A DNA stretch of 56,368 nucleotides from Hyphomicrobiales bacterium (GCA_900466475.1 UBMI01000033.1:1-56368), one strand, 5' to 3'. Shown: positions 23,847-33,322, numbered from the stretch's first letter. Numbers and translations are program-made. The notes: generated from the letters alone by a model not told the origin.

Positions 23847-25112
23847 TTAGCTGCGCGGCAGCATGCCTTCGACGTCGGAGGCCGCGTCGTCGAGGGCTTC
23901 CTTCGGTTCAGCCGAGCCATCGACGATGCGCGACAGGTTGTCGACGATCGTCTGGGTGACCTTGACGCCGTTGGTGCCGGGGAAGGCATACCAGGGGATC
24001 ATGCGCGGCATCTGGCTGAGGCCGGCCTGGAAGAGCGGGTTCTTCTTGTAGAAGTCGCCGAGATATTCGGCCGACTTGGCGGCAAGCTCGTTGTTCGGCA
24101 CGTAGCCGGTGCCGGGAACGACGACCGAGGCGCCATAGGGGCCGGCGGCGAACTTGGCGAACTTCCAGGCTGCTTCCTGCTTCGCCGGATCCTTGGCGAG
24201 GATGACGACGGCGTTACCGCCGGTCGGCAGGTGGCCCTTTTCAGGGTCGATCAGCGGGATCTGGGCGGTGCGCAGGTCGAACTTGGCGCCGACATTCTTG
24301 ATCGTGTTGACGAGCGCGCCCGTCGTCTGGAATTCGAAGCCGACCTTGCCGGCTGCAAAGGCTTGCTCGCCCGCTGCCTTGGTGAAAACCGGCATGCCGC
24401 CTTCCTTGACGAAGCGGCTGATCAGTTCGACAGCCTTCTGGCCCTCGGGACCGTTGAAGGTGACCTTCTGCTCGTCGTCGCTCAGCATCTTGCCGCCGGC
24501 GCCAAAGAGGAGTGCCGAGAACATCCAGTCGTCGCCCTGCCAACGGAAGTCCATGCCATCGACGCCGTTGCCGAGCGCCTTGATCTTGCCGGCGAGCGCG
24601 ATGACTTCGTCCCAGGTCTTCGGCGGGGTGTCGGGGTTGCCGCCGGCTGCCTTCACGAGATCGGCATTGTAATACATGATCGGGTTGGAGGTGGCGAAAG
24701 CGAGGCCAACCTGCTTGCCCTTGACCTGGGCGAGCTTCAGGATCGTGTCCGAGAAGCCCTGCTCGGCCATGTTGCCTTCCTTCTGGACCAGCGGCGTCAT
24801 GTCGACGGCGACATTGCGCTCGTTCAGCATGCGCAGGCGGTTCAGGCCGATGAAGGTGACGTCGGGCATTTCGGACGTGCCGGCCTGGCGCAGGATCAGC
24901 TGGATGCCGTCTTCATAGGTCGCCGAAGGCGCGGCGAACTGGATCTTGATATCGGGGTTTTCTTCCATGAACTTCTTCGAGATCGTGTCCATCACGTCCT
25001 TGAAGAAGCCCGGCATCGGGTAATGGATCGTCAGCGTCGTTTCAGCGTGGGCCGGCAGGGCTGCCGCCACGGACAGAGCCGCTGCTGCGAGGAACTGGGT
25101 GAAATGCTTCAT
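23847..25112 (-). CDS. Extracellular solute-binding protein, UgpB/family 1
   Basis: This 421-residue periplasmic binding protein begins with a signal peptide (MKHFTQFLAAAALSVAAALPAHA) and has a family-1 fold (TLTIHYPMPGFFKDVMDTI; KTWDEVIALAGKIKALG; FEFQTTGALVNTIKN; GGNAVVILAKDP). It is similar to UgpB-type carbohydrate or glycerophosphate binders. It is the last gene of a five-gene operon after ATPase and two permeases; start 25112 has AGGAGAACG. The ligand is not certain: sn-glycerol 3-phosphate or glycerophosphodiester is favoured by the co-encoded phosphoesterase. Confidence 0.88.
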   Translation of the reverse strand: MKHFTQFLAAAALSVAAALPAHAETTLTIHYPMPGFFKDVMDTISKKFMEENPDIKIQFAAPSATYEDGIQLILRQAGTSEMPDVTFIGLNRLRMLNERNVAVDMTPLVQKEGNMAEQGFSDTILKLAQVKGKQVGLAFATSNPIMYYNADLVKAAGGNPDTPPKTWDEVIALAGKIKALGNGVDGMDFRWQGDDWMFSALLFGAGGKMLSDDEQKVTFNGPEGQKAVELISRFVKEGGMPVFTKAAGEQAFAAGKVGFEFQTTGALVNTIKNVGAKFDLRTAQIPLIDPEKGHLPTGGNAVVILAKDPAKQEAAWKFAKFAAGPYGASVVVPGTGYVPNNELAAKSAEYLGDFYKKNPLFQAGLSQMPRMIPWYAFPGTNGVKVTQTIVDNLSRIVDGSAEPKEALDDAASDVEGMLPRS

Positions 25113-25137
25113 CGCTCGTTCTCCTGGGTTCAGCCGG

Positions 25138-25977
25138 TCAGCCTTTGAGACCGGTCATGGTGATGCCCTCGACGAAGCGTTTCTGTGCAAACAGAAAGGC
25201 CGCAACGAGGGGAATGGTGATGATGATGGTGGCCGCCATCAGCGCGCCGTGATCGTCGCCGGCTTCCGCAGCGCGGAAGTTCATCAGGCCGAGCGGCGGC
25301 GTGGCATAACCGGGCTTCGAGATGACGATCAGCGGCCAGTAGAGGTCGTTCCAATGGGCGACGACCGAAAAGATCGCGAAGGCCGTGACTGCCGGCCAGG
25401 CATTCGGCACGATGACGCGCGAGACGATGCCGAGTTCGGACATGCCGTCGAGACGGGCGGCATGGATCAGGTCATCGGGCATGGCACGGAAGAACTGCAG
25501 GAACAGGAAGATCGCAAAGACCGAGATGGTGAAGGGGGCGACCAGCGCCGTATAACCATTGAGCAGCGAGAGGCTGTCGAAGGCGACATAAAGCGGCAGG
25601 GCCGTGGCATGGATCGGCACCAGCAGGCCGAGCAGCACCAGCACCATCATCAGCCGGGCGGCGCGGAATTTCAGCTTCGCCATGGCATAGGCGCAGGGGA
25701 TGGCGACCAGCACCTGAAAGACGAAGATCAGCGCGCAGACGACGAAGCCGTTCCACACCAGCGTGCCCATCGCCACCTTGTCGAGCGCCTTGGAAAAGTT
25801 CTGCACGTAGAAGAAATGTGTCGGGATCAGCGAGAGCGCGGCGGTGAAGATATCGTCCTGCGATTTGCCAGCCGCCGAGATCATGAAGATATAGGGCGCG
25901 AGGAAGATGACCGCGCCGAGAAGAAGCAAGGCAAGGCGGATCAATCGGCCGAGGGTGAATGGCGTGCGCGTCTTCAT
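25138..25977 (-). CDS. ABC sugar-type permease, UgpE/MalG family
   Basis: This 279-residue inner-membrane permease has about six helices and the EAA loop LIHAARLDGMSELGIVSRVIVP (~180-200), which docks the ATPase. It ends LFAQKRFVEGITMTGLKG, the canonical end of this family. ATG 25977 overlaps the preceding permease stop by 4 bp (ATGA), indicating translational coupling. Confidence 0.92.
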   Translation of the reverse strand: MKTRTPFTLGRLIRLALLLLGAVIFLAPYIFMISAAGKSQDDIFTAALSLIPTHFFYVQNFSKALDKVAMGTLVWNGFVVCALIFVFQVLVAIPCAYAMAKLKFRAARLMMVLVLLGLLVPIHATALPLYVAFDSLSLLNGYTALVAPFTISVFAIFLFLQFFRAMPDDLIHAARLDGMSELGIVSRVIVPNAWPAVTAFAIFSVVAHWNDLYWPLIVISKPGYATPPLGLMNFRAAEAGDDHGALMAATIIITIPLVAAFLFAQKRFVEGITMTGLKG

Positions 25978-26900
25978 GAATAGTGCACCCGCCGGTCGAG
26001 GAAGCGGTATTGTAGGAACATCATGACCACGAGGATGGCGAGGAAGACGACCGTCATGGCCGAGGCATAACCGACCTTCATATAGACGAAGCCCTCCTGG
26101 TAGATGGTGAAGAGCAGCACTTCGGAAGCGTGGTTCGGGCCGCCATCCGTCAGCGTCTTCACCGTCTCGAAGGTCTTGACCGCATTGATGACGCTGATCG
26201 TGGTGACGAAGAGCGCCGTCGGCCCGAGCATCGGCCAGGTGACGAGCATGAAACGGTCGAGCGGGGACTTGGCGCCGTCGATCTCGGCGGCGGCATAAAG
26301 CTCGCGCGGGATCGCAGTGAGGCCTGCCAGGAACAGTACCATGTTGAAACCGACCGTCTGCCAGACGCCGATGATAGAGAGGCTGTAAAGTGCCGTTGCC
26401 GAGGAGCCGAGCCAGTTCGGCTTCGGCAGGCCGGCAAGGCCGATCAGCGCATTGAGCGGGCCGATGGTCGGGTGGAAGAGATATTGCCATACGGTCGCCA
26501 TGGCGACGATCAGCGAGACGACGGGCAGGAAATAGGCGGTGCGGAAGAAGCTCTTTCCCCAGCCCTCGCTCTCGATCAGCATGGCGACGCCGAGGCCGAG
26601 CAGGATCGAAACGGGCGCGACGATCGCCGTATAGATCGTCGTGTTCCACAGCGACTTGCGGAAGGTGCGGTCGGTGAAGAGCTCTGCATAGTTCTCGAAG
26701 CCGACGAAGCGGAACTTGCCGGCGCCCAGCTCGAAATCGGTAAAGCCGAGGAAGAGCACGGCGACGATCGGCAGGAGCACGAAGAGTACGATGAGGACGA
26801 TTGCAGGCGTTGCCAGCAACCATGCGGTCTGCGCCTCGCGCCGTTCATGCTTTACCGCCGATGCGACCGGGCGGATCTCGCCGGCAGCGATACTAGCCAT
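25974..26900 (-). CDS. ABC sugar-type permease, UgpA/MalF family
   Basis: This 308-residue partner permease (MASIAAGEIRPVASAVKHER...) has six membrane helices and the EAA loop ELYAAAEIDGAKSPLDRFMLVTWP (about residues 205-228). ATG 26900 follows GGGAGAAGG and overlaps the ATPase stop by 8 bp; the longer upstream frame runs into the ATPase gene and is not family-like. Together with the gene at 25138-25977 it forms the transmembrane channel. Confidence 0.92.
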   Translation of the reverse strand: MASIAAGEIRPVASAVKHERREAQTAWLLATPAIVLIVLFVLLPIVAVLFLGFTDFELGAGKFRFVGFENYAELFTDRTFRKSLWNTTIYTAIVAPVSILLGLGVAMLIESEGWGKSFFRTAYFLPVVSLIVAMATVWQYLFHPTIGPLNALIGLAGLPKPNWLGSSATALYSLSIIGVWQTVGFNMVLFLAGLTAIPRELYAAAEIDGAKSPLDRFMLVTWPMLGPTALFVTTISVINAVKTFETVKTLTDGGPNHASEVLLFTIYQEGFVYMKVGYASAMTVVFLAILVVMMFLQYRFLDRRVHYS

Positions 26901-28056
26901 GAGCCTTCTCCCTGGCGGTATCGGCAGGAAGGGCGTTGGTGCGCAGACGACGACCATCGGCTGCAAAGACCATCGCCTTGTCGGGCTGGAAGGAGAGGGC
27001 AACCGTCATTCCGGCGGCGAGGCCTGCGGCATCGGCTGGCGCAAGCTTGGCAAGCACGGTCTCGCCGATCGCATTCAGCCGGCAGAACAGGATCACCTCC
27101 GACCCCAGGAATTCCAGGCGCTCGATGCGGGCGGAAAGCGAGGTCTCGCCCTCGGCGGCAAGCCGCACGAATTCCGGACGGATGCCGACCGTTACCTCGG
27201 AACCGGCAGGATTGGTCTCTTCCAGCGCCAGTCGGATATCGCCGAAGGCGACTGTTCCGTGCTCGGCGCGCGCCGGCAGGAGATTGATGCGCGGCTGGCC
27301 GACGAAACGGGCGACTTCGATATGGGCGGGATCGTCATAGATGACCTGCGGCGCTGCCAGCTGCAGCAGCTCGCCGCCGATCATCACGGCGACCCGGTCG
27401 GCCATGGAAAGCGCCTCGGCCTGATCGTGGGTGACATAGACCGTCGGCACGCCGGCGCGGCGATGCAGCTCGACGATCTCGCCGCGCGCGTGGACGCGCA
27501 GGTTGGCGTCAAGGTTGGACAGCGGCTCGTCCATGAGGAAGACGCTCGGATGGCGCACCATGGCGCGGGCGAGCGCCACGCGCTGCCGCTGGCCGCCCGA
27601 CATCTGGCCGGGCTTGCGTTCCAGCAGGTGATCGATCTTCAAGGCCTTTGCGGTCTCCTGCACGTCCTTGGAAATGCCGGAACGAATGGCACGGTAGCCG
27701 GGCATGACCGGGCCCAGGAAGGGCAGGCGCTGCACACGGCTCAAGCGCCGCATGGCAAGCGGCACGGCGATGTTCTGGCCGGCCGTCAGGTGCGGATAGA
27801 GCGCGTAGGACTGGAAGACCATGGCGATGTTGCGGTCGGCCGCCGCCACGTCGGACATTTCCCGCCCGCCGATGACGATCTCGCCGCTATCGGCATGATC
27901 GAGGCCGGCAAGGATGCGCAGAAGCGTACTCTTGCCGCAGCCCGAGGGGCCGACGAGGGCGATGAATTCGCCTGGCTCGACGTCGAGGCTGATATTCTTC
28001 AGGATGGCGTTATCGCCATAGGATTTCCTGATGGCCGAAAGGGAGAGCGCGCTCAT
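26893..28056 (-). CDS. ABC transporter ATPase, UgpC/MalK family
   Basis: This 387-residue ATPase has Walker A GPSGCGKST (~36-44), Q-loop, signature MSGGQRQRVALARAMVR, Walker B SVFLMDEPLSNLDA and the switch His in VYVTHDQAEAL. The C-terminal ~140 residues form the OB-fold (TOBE) regulatory domain seen in MalK/UgpC (ITVGIRPEFV-like). The insert between Q-loop and signature (SRVQRLPFLGPVMPGYRAIRSG) is longer than usual. It overlaps the upstream phosphoesterase stop by 4 bp. Confidence 0.93.
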   Translation of the reverse strand: MSALSLSAIRKSYGDNAILKNISLDVEPGEFIALVGPSGCGKSTLLRILAGLDHADSGEIVIGGREMSDVAAADRNIAMVFQSYALYPHLTAGQNIAVPLAMRRLSRVQRLPFLGPVMPGYRAIRSGISKDVQETAKALKIDHLLERKPGQMSGGQRQRVALARAMVRHPSVFLMDEPLSNLDANLRVHARGEIVELHRRAGVPTVYVTHDQAEALSMADRVAVMIGGELLQLAAPQVIYDDPAHIEVARFVGQPRINLLPARAEHGTVAFGDIRLALEETNPAGSEVTVGIRPEFVRLAAEGETSLSARIERLEFLGSEVILFCRLNAIGETVLAKLAPADAAGLAAGMTVALSFQPDKAMVFAADGRRLRTNALPADTAREKAHG

Positions 28057-28889
28057 TGCGCCGGCTCCCTCTGCACCTTGTGGGCCTCGTGCGGATAGAC
28101 TTCGGCGACCACGTCATCGAGCACATGCGCCTTCATGCCTGATACGGCGACAATCTCGCTCGTGACATCATCGCCGAGATCGTGAAGCACGGCGCCGATG
28201 AGCTTCTCGCCCGGCATCTCGCGCTCCATCGTGCCGATGATGAAGGAGGACGCTGGACCCCAGACGAGTGAGGTGTCGTTGAAGCGGCCTTTCCAGGCCC
28301 AGTGCAGGTGGCCGCTGGCATAAAGCGCGACGTCATGGGCAGCGATCAGATCATAGAGCCTCTGGCGCTGTGCCGGGCGGATGCTCCAGTAGCCGGTGTC
28401 GCCTTCATCAGATGTGTCGACAAAGAGCGGCTTGTGGGCAAACATTGCAACGCGCCGTCCGGCGCGTGTGGCAAGCGCTCTTTCCAGCCATTCAAACTGC
28501 GTTTCCTGCTCGTCGTTTTCCATGCCCATCAGCAGGCTGTCGAGGCCGATCAGGCGCCAGTTGCCGGCATCCTCGAGCCAGTAATCGGGGCCTACGAGGC
28601 TGCGCCAGCGGGCAAGCCTTGTCGCATTGACGGGCTGGAGCGAACCCGGAAGATGGCCGACATCATGATTGCCGGGAACGATCAGCATCGGGATCTTCAC
28701 CTGCCGCATCAGATCCATGCAGAAGGTGAGGTCCCCGTCCTTGTCGGCGCCATCGACGGCGAGGTCGCCGGTATGGATGACGAGATCGGCGCCGCTGGCG
28801 TTGATGAAGTCCGCAAGTGGCTCCCAGTTGCCGTTGAAATGCGGTATCGACGGGCTGAAATGCGTGTCGGTGATCTGGACGATTTTCAT
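28053..28889 (-). CDS. Metallophosphoesterase of the GpdQ/CpdA (class III phosphodiesterase) type
   Basis: This cytoplasmic 278-residue dimetal phosphoesterase has all five motifs: D-x-H in ITDTHFSP (~8-12), GDLAVDG (~46), GNHDVG (~78), the His of MFAHKPLF and SGHLHWAW. The family hydrolyses cyclic nucleotides or glycerophosphodiesters (GpdQ). ATG 28889 gives the normal MKIVQITDTHF start. It is the first gene of the ABC operon and overlaps the ATPase by ATGA, so it probably acts on the imported solute, releasing glycerol 3-phosphate for GlpD. That link is inference. Confidence 0.85.
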   Translation of the reverse strand: MKIVQITDTHFSPSIPHFNGNWEPLADFINASGADLVIHTGDLAVDGADKDGDLTFCMDLMRQVKIPMLIVPGNHDVGHLPGSLQPVNATRLARWRSLVGPDYWLEDAGNWRLIGLDSLLMGMENDEQETQFEWLERALATRAGRRVAMFAHKPLFVDTSDEGDTGYWSIRPAQRQRLYDLIAAHDVALYASGHLHWAWKGRFNDTSLVWGPASSFIIGTMEREMPGEKLIGAVLHDLGDDVTSEIVAVSGMKAHVLDDVVAEVYPHEAHKVQREPAQ

Positions 28890-29365
28890 GCCGGCGCTCT
28901 CCGATAGGCCCGCGGCACCTTTCCGGCGGCAGGCAAATACTCTTGCCGCCTCTTTAGAGCCCGCCAATGTCAGGCGGGTTACAAGCGTTTCCACCCTTGT
29001 TCCATTTATGTCGTGCAATTGTCATGGAGCCGGTTGCAGCCGAAGCCAGATTGGCAATCCGTCAGTCCTAACCGCCCTGGTGGGGATAAATCCACGCGCA
29101 AAGGACTGATCAATGAAAGCATTGATGGAGAACAGAAAACGGAGTTGGCCGCGGCCAATTCTTATCGGCTGCACCAATGGCGCAAGGACCGCAACCGACA
29201 AGCGGCGAACGGCGCAATGTGGAGAGGGCCATGTTCGATTGTTCATGCTGCAGAAGTTCGACAATCTCGGCCGAACTGATATGGGGGAGCCACCAGCATT
29301 TTACCGATCGGCTTCTCGCGTCCTTAAGAGCTGTCTGGCAAATTTCTCCTGACGACGGAGAGATC
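28890..29365. promoter_or_regulatory. Divergent control region of the Ugp-like operon and the membrane protein gene
   Basis: This 476-bp gap has no supported gene. It contains a hairpin, CCCGCC (28960-28965) with GGCGGG (28973-28978), and a LacI-like imperfect palindrome CAAGCGTTTC (28982-28991) with the central CG typical of LacI-family operators. The latter is 93 bp upstream of the phosphoesterase start and is a candidate target of the regulator at 22782-23825. The remainder shows nothing recognisable. Confidence 0.4.
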
Positions 29366-30100
29366 ATGACCCGCAAGAACTTCGCAATATATAGCAGTGT
29401 GTTCACCGCCCTGTGGATTGCCGTTACGGTCGGTTTTCCGCTTATCCTCTTTGCGGCCGTGAAGATGACAGCCTGCGCTGCCGATACCTGCGGCGCCGTC
29501 GCTCTGATGTTCGGCCTGTTTGGCCGTATCCTCCTCGTGTTCGTCTACGCTATCGCGATGCTGATATTGATCGCAAGGCGATGCGCGCATGCCGGTTTGA
29601 GTGTCTTGTGGACGCTTGCCGGGTTGCTGTGGTTGCTTGCGGCCCGTGATGTTCTTCTTGCCGGCTTCAATTTCTGGGCTGTCGGCTTTTCCCTCGGCAT
29701 ATTGTCCTTCAGAGCTCCCGTAACGATGCTCTTCTTCTTCGCCTTCATCATCTTCCTTTCTGTCTGGAAGGGCGAGGACGAGAACCGCGACGGTGCGCTG
29801 ACCATTCCCTGGCGGCTTGCAGGCATCAGCGCGTTTGTCTCGGCGGTGATCGCCGGGGTCATCTGCATCCCGATCGTCGCATCGTTCGGCTGGATCGTGG
29901 GCTTGCCGTCGGCTTCCGCGATCGATCTGATGTTTCTGATGGACCGCGTTCTGAGCCTCAGGATCGGGGAGCACTGGATCACCTATGTCGGTGAGCTATG
30001 GGTGCTTCTTGCGATCTTCGTCTGCGCCCTGGCATACCTCGTCTTCAGCCAAAGACGTGCGGATAGACGATCAGTGCCGCCGAACCCGAAGCCTGTATGA
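29366..30100 (+). CDS. Polytopic membrane protein of unknown function
   Basis: This 244-residue protein has about six or seven hydrophobic helices, for example SSVFTALWIAVTVGFPLILF, FGLFGRILLVFVYAIAMLIL, VLWTLAGLLWLLAARDVLL, VTMLFFFAFIIFLSVW and ELWVLLAIFVCALAYLVF. It ends in a short basic tail. A CXXXXC-like pair (CAADTC) lies in the first outside loop. ATG 29366 with GGAGAG upstream is preferred over the longer frame from 29177. The family is not recognised and no neighbour suggests a role. Confidence 0.7.
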   Translation: MTRKNFAIYSSVFTALWIAVTVGFPLILFAAVKMTACAADTCGAVALMFGLFGRILLVFVYAIAMLILIARRCAHAGLSVLWTLAGLLWLLAARDVLLAGFNFWAVGFSLGILSFRAPVTMLFFFAFIIFLSVWKGEDENRDGALTIPWRLAGISAFVSAVIAGVICIPIVASFGWIVGLPSASAIDLMFLMDRVLSLRIGEHWITYVGELWVLLAIFVCALAYLVFSQRRADRRSVPPNPKPV

Positions 30101-30114
30101 TCGCATTCCGGTGA

Positions 30115-31038
30115 TCAGTTACCAGGCGATGGTTGCTGCTCGCGATGCCGGGCGATAAAGGCTTTGACCGCCGGAGCGCCTTCGCCCCTGCGATAGGCGA
30201 TCGCCACGTCCGAGGTGACAGCGACGCTGCCGAGCGGCCTGTAGTAGATATCAGGCAGTTCCACGCGGCTCATCGATTGCGGCACCAGCGCGATCCCCAT
30301 GCCGATGCCGACGAGGGCGGCGATTTCGGTGAAGTCGTGCGCCACCGCATCGACGGTTGGTTCGAAGCCGGCCTCACGGCAGGCCTGTAGCGTGTTGCGG
30401 TGAAAGCCGACGTCCGGCGGCTGGCGCGGAGTGATGAACGTCTCCTGCGTCAATCGAGCCAGCGTATCGATCGGGCGCTCTGCGAATTCATGGCCGTCGG
30501 GGATCATGGCGACCAGCGGTTCGCGCAACACGACCTGTACGGAAACACCTGATGGGATCGGGGCCGGCGCGCGGATATAGCCGAAATCGAGCAGGCCGTC
30601 GGCGATGCGCTGCAACTGCTGGCGCAGTTCCATTTCCTGCAGTTCGACCTCGACATAGGGATAGTCGCGCTTGAAATCCCTGATAGAGCCGACGACGGCA
30701 CCGGAATAGGCGGCCGACGCCACATAGCCGATCGAGATGCGTCCGCTTTCGCCGCGCCCGGCGCGGTTGATGGCGGCAACCGTCGCTTCCGTCTGGGCGA
30801 GCACTTTCCTGGCCTCCTGAAACAAGGTCTCGCCCGAATGCGTCAGCTGCACGCCTCGTCGGCTGCGATCGAGCAGCGGTGTGCCGACAATCTTTTCAAG
30901 GCTCCTGATCTGCTGGCTGAGACCCGGCTGGGCGATGCCGAGCTTGGCAGCCGCACGTTCGAAATTCCGCTCTTCGACCACGCTCACGAAGTATCGCAGG
31001 TGCCGGAGTTCGAAGCCGGGGTCGTTCAGCGCCATCAT
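30115..31038 (-). CDS. LysR-family transcriptional regulator
   Basis: This 307-residue LysR regulator has an N-terminal HTH (ELRHLRYFVSVVEERNFERAA and LGIAQPGLSQQIRSLEKIVG, residues ~8-60) and a periplasmic-binding-like effector domain from ~90 (RISIGYVASAAYSGAVVGSI). ATG 31038 follows AGGAGAAC. It is divergent from the siderophore receptor gene with a LysR-type box in between, so it may regulate itself, the fhu operon or both. Iron operons are usually RirA/Fur-controlled in rhizobia, which makes a LysR neighbour less usual. Confidence 0.88.
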   Translation of the reverse strand: MMALNDPGFELRHLRYFVSVVEERNFERAAAKLGIAQPGLSQQIRSLEKIVGTPLLDRSRRGVQLTHSGETLFQEARKVLAQTEATVAAINRAGRGESGRISIGYVASAAYSGAVVGSIRDFKRDYPYVEVELQEMELRQQLQRIADGLLDFGYIRAPAPIPSGVSVQVVLREPLVAMIPDGHEFAERPIDTLARLTQETFITPRQPPDVGFHRNTLQACREAGFEPTVDAVAHDFTEIAALVGIGMGIALVPQSMSRVELPDIYYRPLGSVAVTSDVAIAYRRGEGAPAVKAFIARHREQQPSPGN

Positions 31039-31077
31039 GTTCTCCTGGAAGAATTCAAATCTATGAGATCGGGCGCA

Positions 31078-31100
31078 TTTCATAATCCAGACTTATGAAA
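31078..31100. promoter_or_regulatory. LysR-type operator between lysR and fhuA
   Basis: TTTCATAA (31078-31085) and TTATGAAA (31093-31100) are perfect 8-bp inverted repeats with a 7-base spacer; they include the T-N11-A pattern typical of LysR boxes. The site is 40 bp from the lysR start. Further downstream, TGATTAGAAAAATCC (31140-31154) is a one-mismatch match to the rhizobial TGA-N9-TCA iron box. Confidence 0.55.
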
Positions 31101-31180
31101 AATTCGAGCCTCGTTTATTGGACCTCCGAAAAATAACATGATTAGAAAAATCCAGTTTTACGGCATATAACGAGTCCCCA

Positions 31181-33322
31181 ATGACCGGTTCTCTTCATCT
31201 CCTCAAATTTGCTTCCACCACAGCGCTGGCAAGCGCGCTTCTGGCGCCCCTGTTTCCGGCGGCCGCGCAGGATGCCGGTCCGACGACGCTTGCCCCGATC
31301 GTGATCAGCGGCAAGGACGAGGACCCGACAGCGCCGGTAAGGGGCTTCGTTGCCAGGACGAGTGCGACGGCCACCAAGACCGGCACACCGCTTCTTGAAA
31401 CCCAGCAATCCATATCGGTACTGACGGCCGACCAGCTGAGGTCGCAGGATGCCGAAACCGTCGGCCAGGCGCTCGACTATGTGCCCGGCGTCGTCGGCGA
31501 ACCCTACGGCGCCGATCCGCGCTTTGATTCACCGCGTATTCGCGGTTTCGACAGTCGCCAGGCGCAGTTCCTGAATGGGCTGCGGATGATGCGCACGGCA
31601 GGTGCGCCTGCGGTCGACCCCTATCAGCTCGAGCGTATCGAAGTGCTGCGTGGCCCGGCTTCCGTCATGTATGGTCAGGGCAATCCCGGCGGCATGATCA
31701 ATCTCATCAGCAAGCGGCCGGTCTTCGAACGTTTCGGCGAAGTGGGCGTGCAGGCCGGCAGCTATGATACCTACGGCACCTATTTCGACTTCGGCGATAT
31801 CATTCCCGGCAATTCCGATTTCGCCTATCGCCTTACGGGGCTTGCAAGGACGGCGTCGGCGCAGGTCGAAGAACTGGACAATGACCGCTATTTCATTGCG
31901 CCTGCGCTCACCTGGCAGCCCGACGACGATACCAGGCTGACGATCCTGACCAGCATCCAGCACGACAATCCGAGCACGCCATCCGGCCTGCCGACGCAGC
32001 TCACGCTGAATGCGACTGATAGCAACCGCCTGTCGCGGGATTTCTTCGTCGGCGACAAGAGCTTCGATACGTCCTCACGGACGCTCACCAATCTCGGTTA
32101 TGAGTTCGAGCATCGGCTGAATGATACCTGGACCTTCCGCCAGAACCTCCGCTATCAGAATTTCGACTGGAATTATAAGGCGCTCGGCATGTCGACATTG
32201 GGCCTTACCGGCGGGCGTACGATCAATCGCAACGCCACTATCCAGGACGAGCTGCTCAACACGTTCAACGTTGACAACAACCTGCTTGCCGAATTCGATA
32301 CCGGGGACGTCCAGCACAAGATGCTCTTCGGGCTCGACTATCGCTATTACAGCAATAATGTCGGCACGCAGTTCTGGCGTGCGAGCCCGCTCGATGCCTT
32401 CAATCCAGCCTATGGTTCGGTCCGGCTGATCGCCCCGACGCTCAGCACCTATGTCAATTCACAGATGACACAGGTCGGCCTCTATGTGCAGGACGAGCTA
32501 GCCTATGAGAACTGGCGCGCGACGGCAGCCCTTCGGCAGGACTGGGCAAGCACCGAGGGGACATCGACGAACCGGCTGACGGGCATTTTACGGCCTCTCG
32601 ATCAGGACGATCACAAGCTGACGGGTCGGGCCGGTCTCAGCTATGTCTTCGACAACGGCATCGCCCCCTATATCAGCTACGCCACCTCCTTCGAGCCGGT
32701 GCCGGTTTCCGCAACGAGCGGCATTCTCCAGCCGACGACGGGTGAGCAGGTGGAAGTGGGCATCAAATATCAGCCGGAGGGCTGGAACGGCTTCTTCACC
32801 ATCGCTGCCTACGACCTGAAGCAGGAGAACGTCCTGACGACTTACGCTTTGCCGGATGGCACGACGAGAACCGGTCAGATCGGCGAAGTCGACGTCAAGG
32901 GCATCGAACTCGAAGGCGTTGCCAGTCTCACAGACGGCCTCGACCTGCGCGCCGCCTACACCTACATGCAGGCCGAAATCGTCGGCGGTATCGACGACGG
33001 CAAGCGCCCGGACAATGTGCCCGAGCATGCCGCAAGCCTCTGGCTCGACTACACCTTCCCCGAGGATACGGCGCTCGAAGGCTTCGGTCTCGGCGGCGGC
33101 GTGCGTTATGTCGGCCAGCGCTACGGCGATATCAAGAACACGCTCGATCTTGACGCCGTGACCCTCTTCGATGCAGCAGTGCATTACAAGAAGGACAATG
33201 TGACCGCCTCGCTGAACTTCAAGAACCTTGCCGACAAGGACTATGTTGCAAGCTGCAGCTCTTTCGGCTGCACCTATGGCGATGGCAGAACGGTGATGGG
33301 CAAGCTGACCTTTCAATGGTGA
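31181..33322 (+). CDS. fhuA: TonB-dependent hydroxamate siderophore receptor (FhuA-like)
   Basis: This 713-residue outer-membrane receptor has a signal peptide (to about residue 30, PLFPAAAQD), a plug domain (SISVLTADQLRSQDAETVGQAL, VLRGPASVMYGQGNPGGMIN, ~75-190) and a beta-barrel of the FhuA/FcuA ferrichrome-type family ending in an aromatic residue (GKLTFQW). No N-terminal signalling (STN) domain is present, so it is a simple transducer-type receptor. It overlaps the binding-protein gene by 7 bp. The imported siderophore is probably a ferric hydroxamate. Confidence 0.9.
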   Translation: MTGSLHLLKFASTTALASALLAPLFPAAAQDAGPTTLAPIVISGKDEDPTAPVRGFVARTSATATKTGTPLLETQQSISVLTADQLRSQDAETVGQALDYVPGVVGEPYGADPRFDSPRIRGFDSRQAQFLNGLRMMRTAGAPAVDPYQLERIEVLRGPASVMYGQGNPGGMINLISKRPVFERFGEVGVQAGSYDTYGTYFDFGDIIPGNSDFAYRLTGLARTASAQVEELDNDRYFIAPALTWQPDDDTRLTILTSIQHDNPSTPSGLPTQLTLNATDSNRLSRDFFVGDKSFDTSSRTLTNLGYEFEHRLNDTWTFRQNLRYQNFDWNYKALGMSTLGLTGGRTINRNATIQDELLNTFNVDNNLLAEFDTGDVQHKMLFGLDYRYYSNNVGTQFWRASPLDAFNPAYGSVRLIAPTLSTYVNSQMTQVGLYVQDELAYENWRATAALRQDWASTEGTSTNRLTGILRPLDQDDHKLTGRAGLSYVFDNGIAPYISYATSFEPVPVSATSGILQPTTGEQVEVGIKYQPEGWNGFFTIAAYDLKQENVLTTYALPDGTTRTGQIGEVDVKGIELEGVASLTDGLDLRAAYTYMQAEIVGGIDDGKRPDNVPEHAASLWLDYTFPEDTALEGFGLGGGVRYVGQRYGDIKNTLDLDAVTLFDAAVHYKKDNVTASLNFKNLADKDYVASCSSFGCTYGDGRTVMGKLTFQW

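Noticed and set aside
25138..26823. 561-codon open frame on the minus strand spanning two permease genes
   Set aside because: The first half is an out-of-frame reading of the upstream permease; only the segment from ATG 25977 onward encodes a family-like permease.
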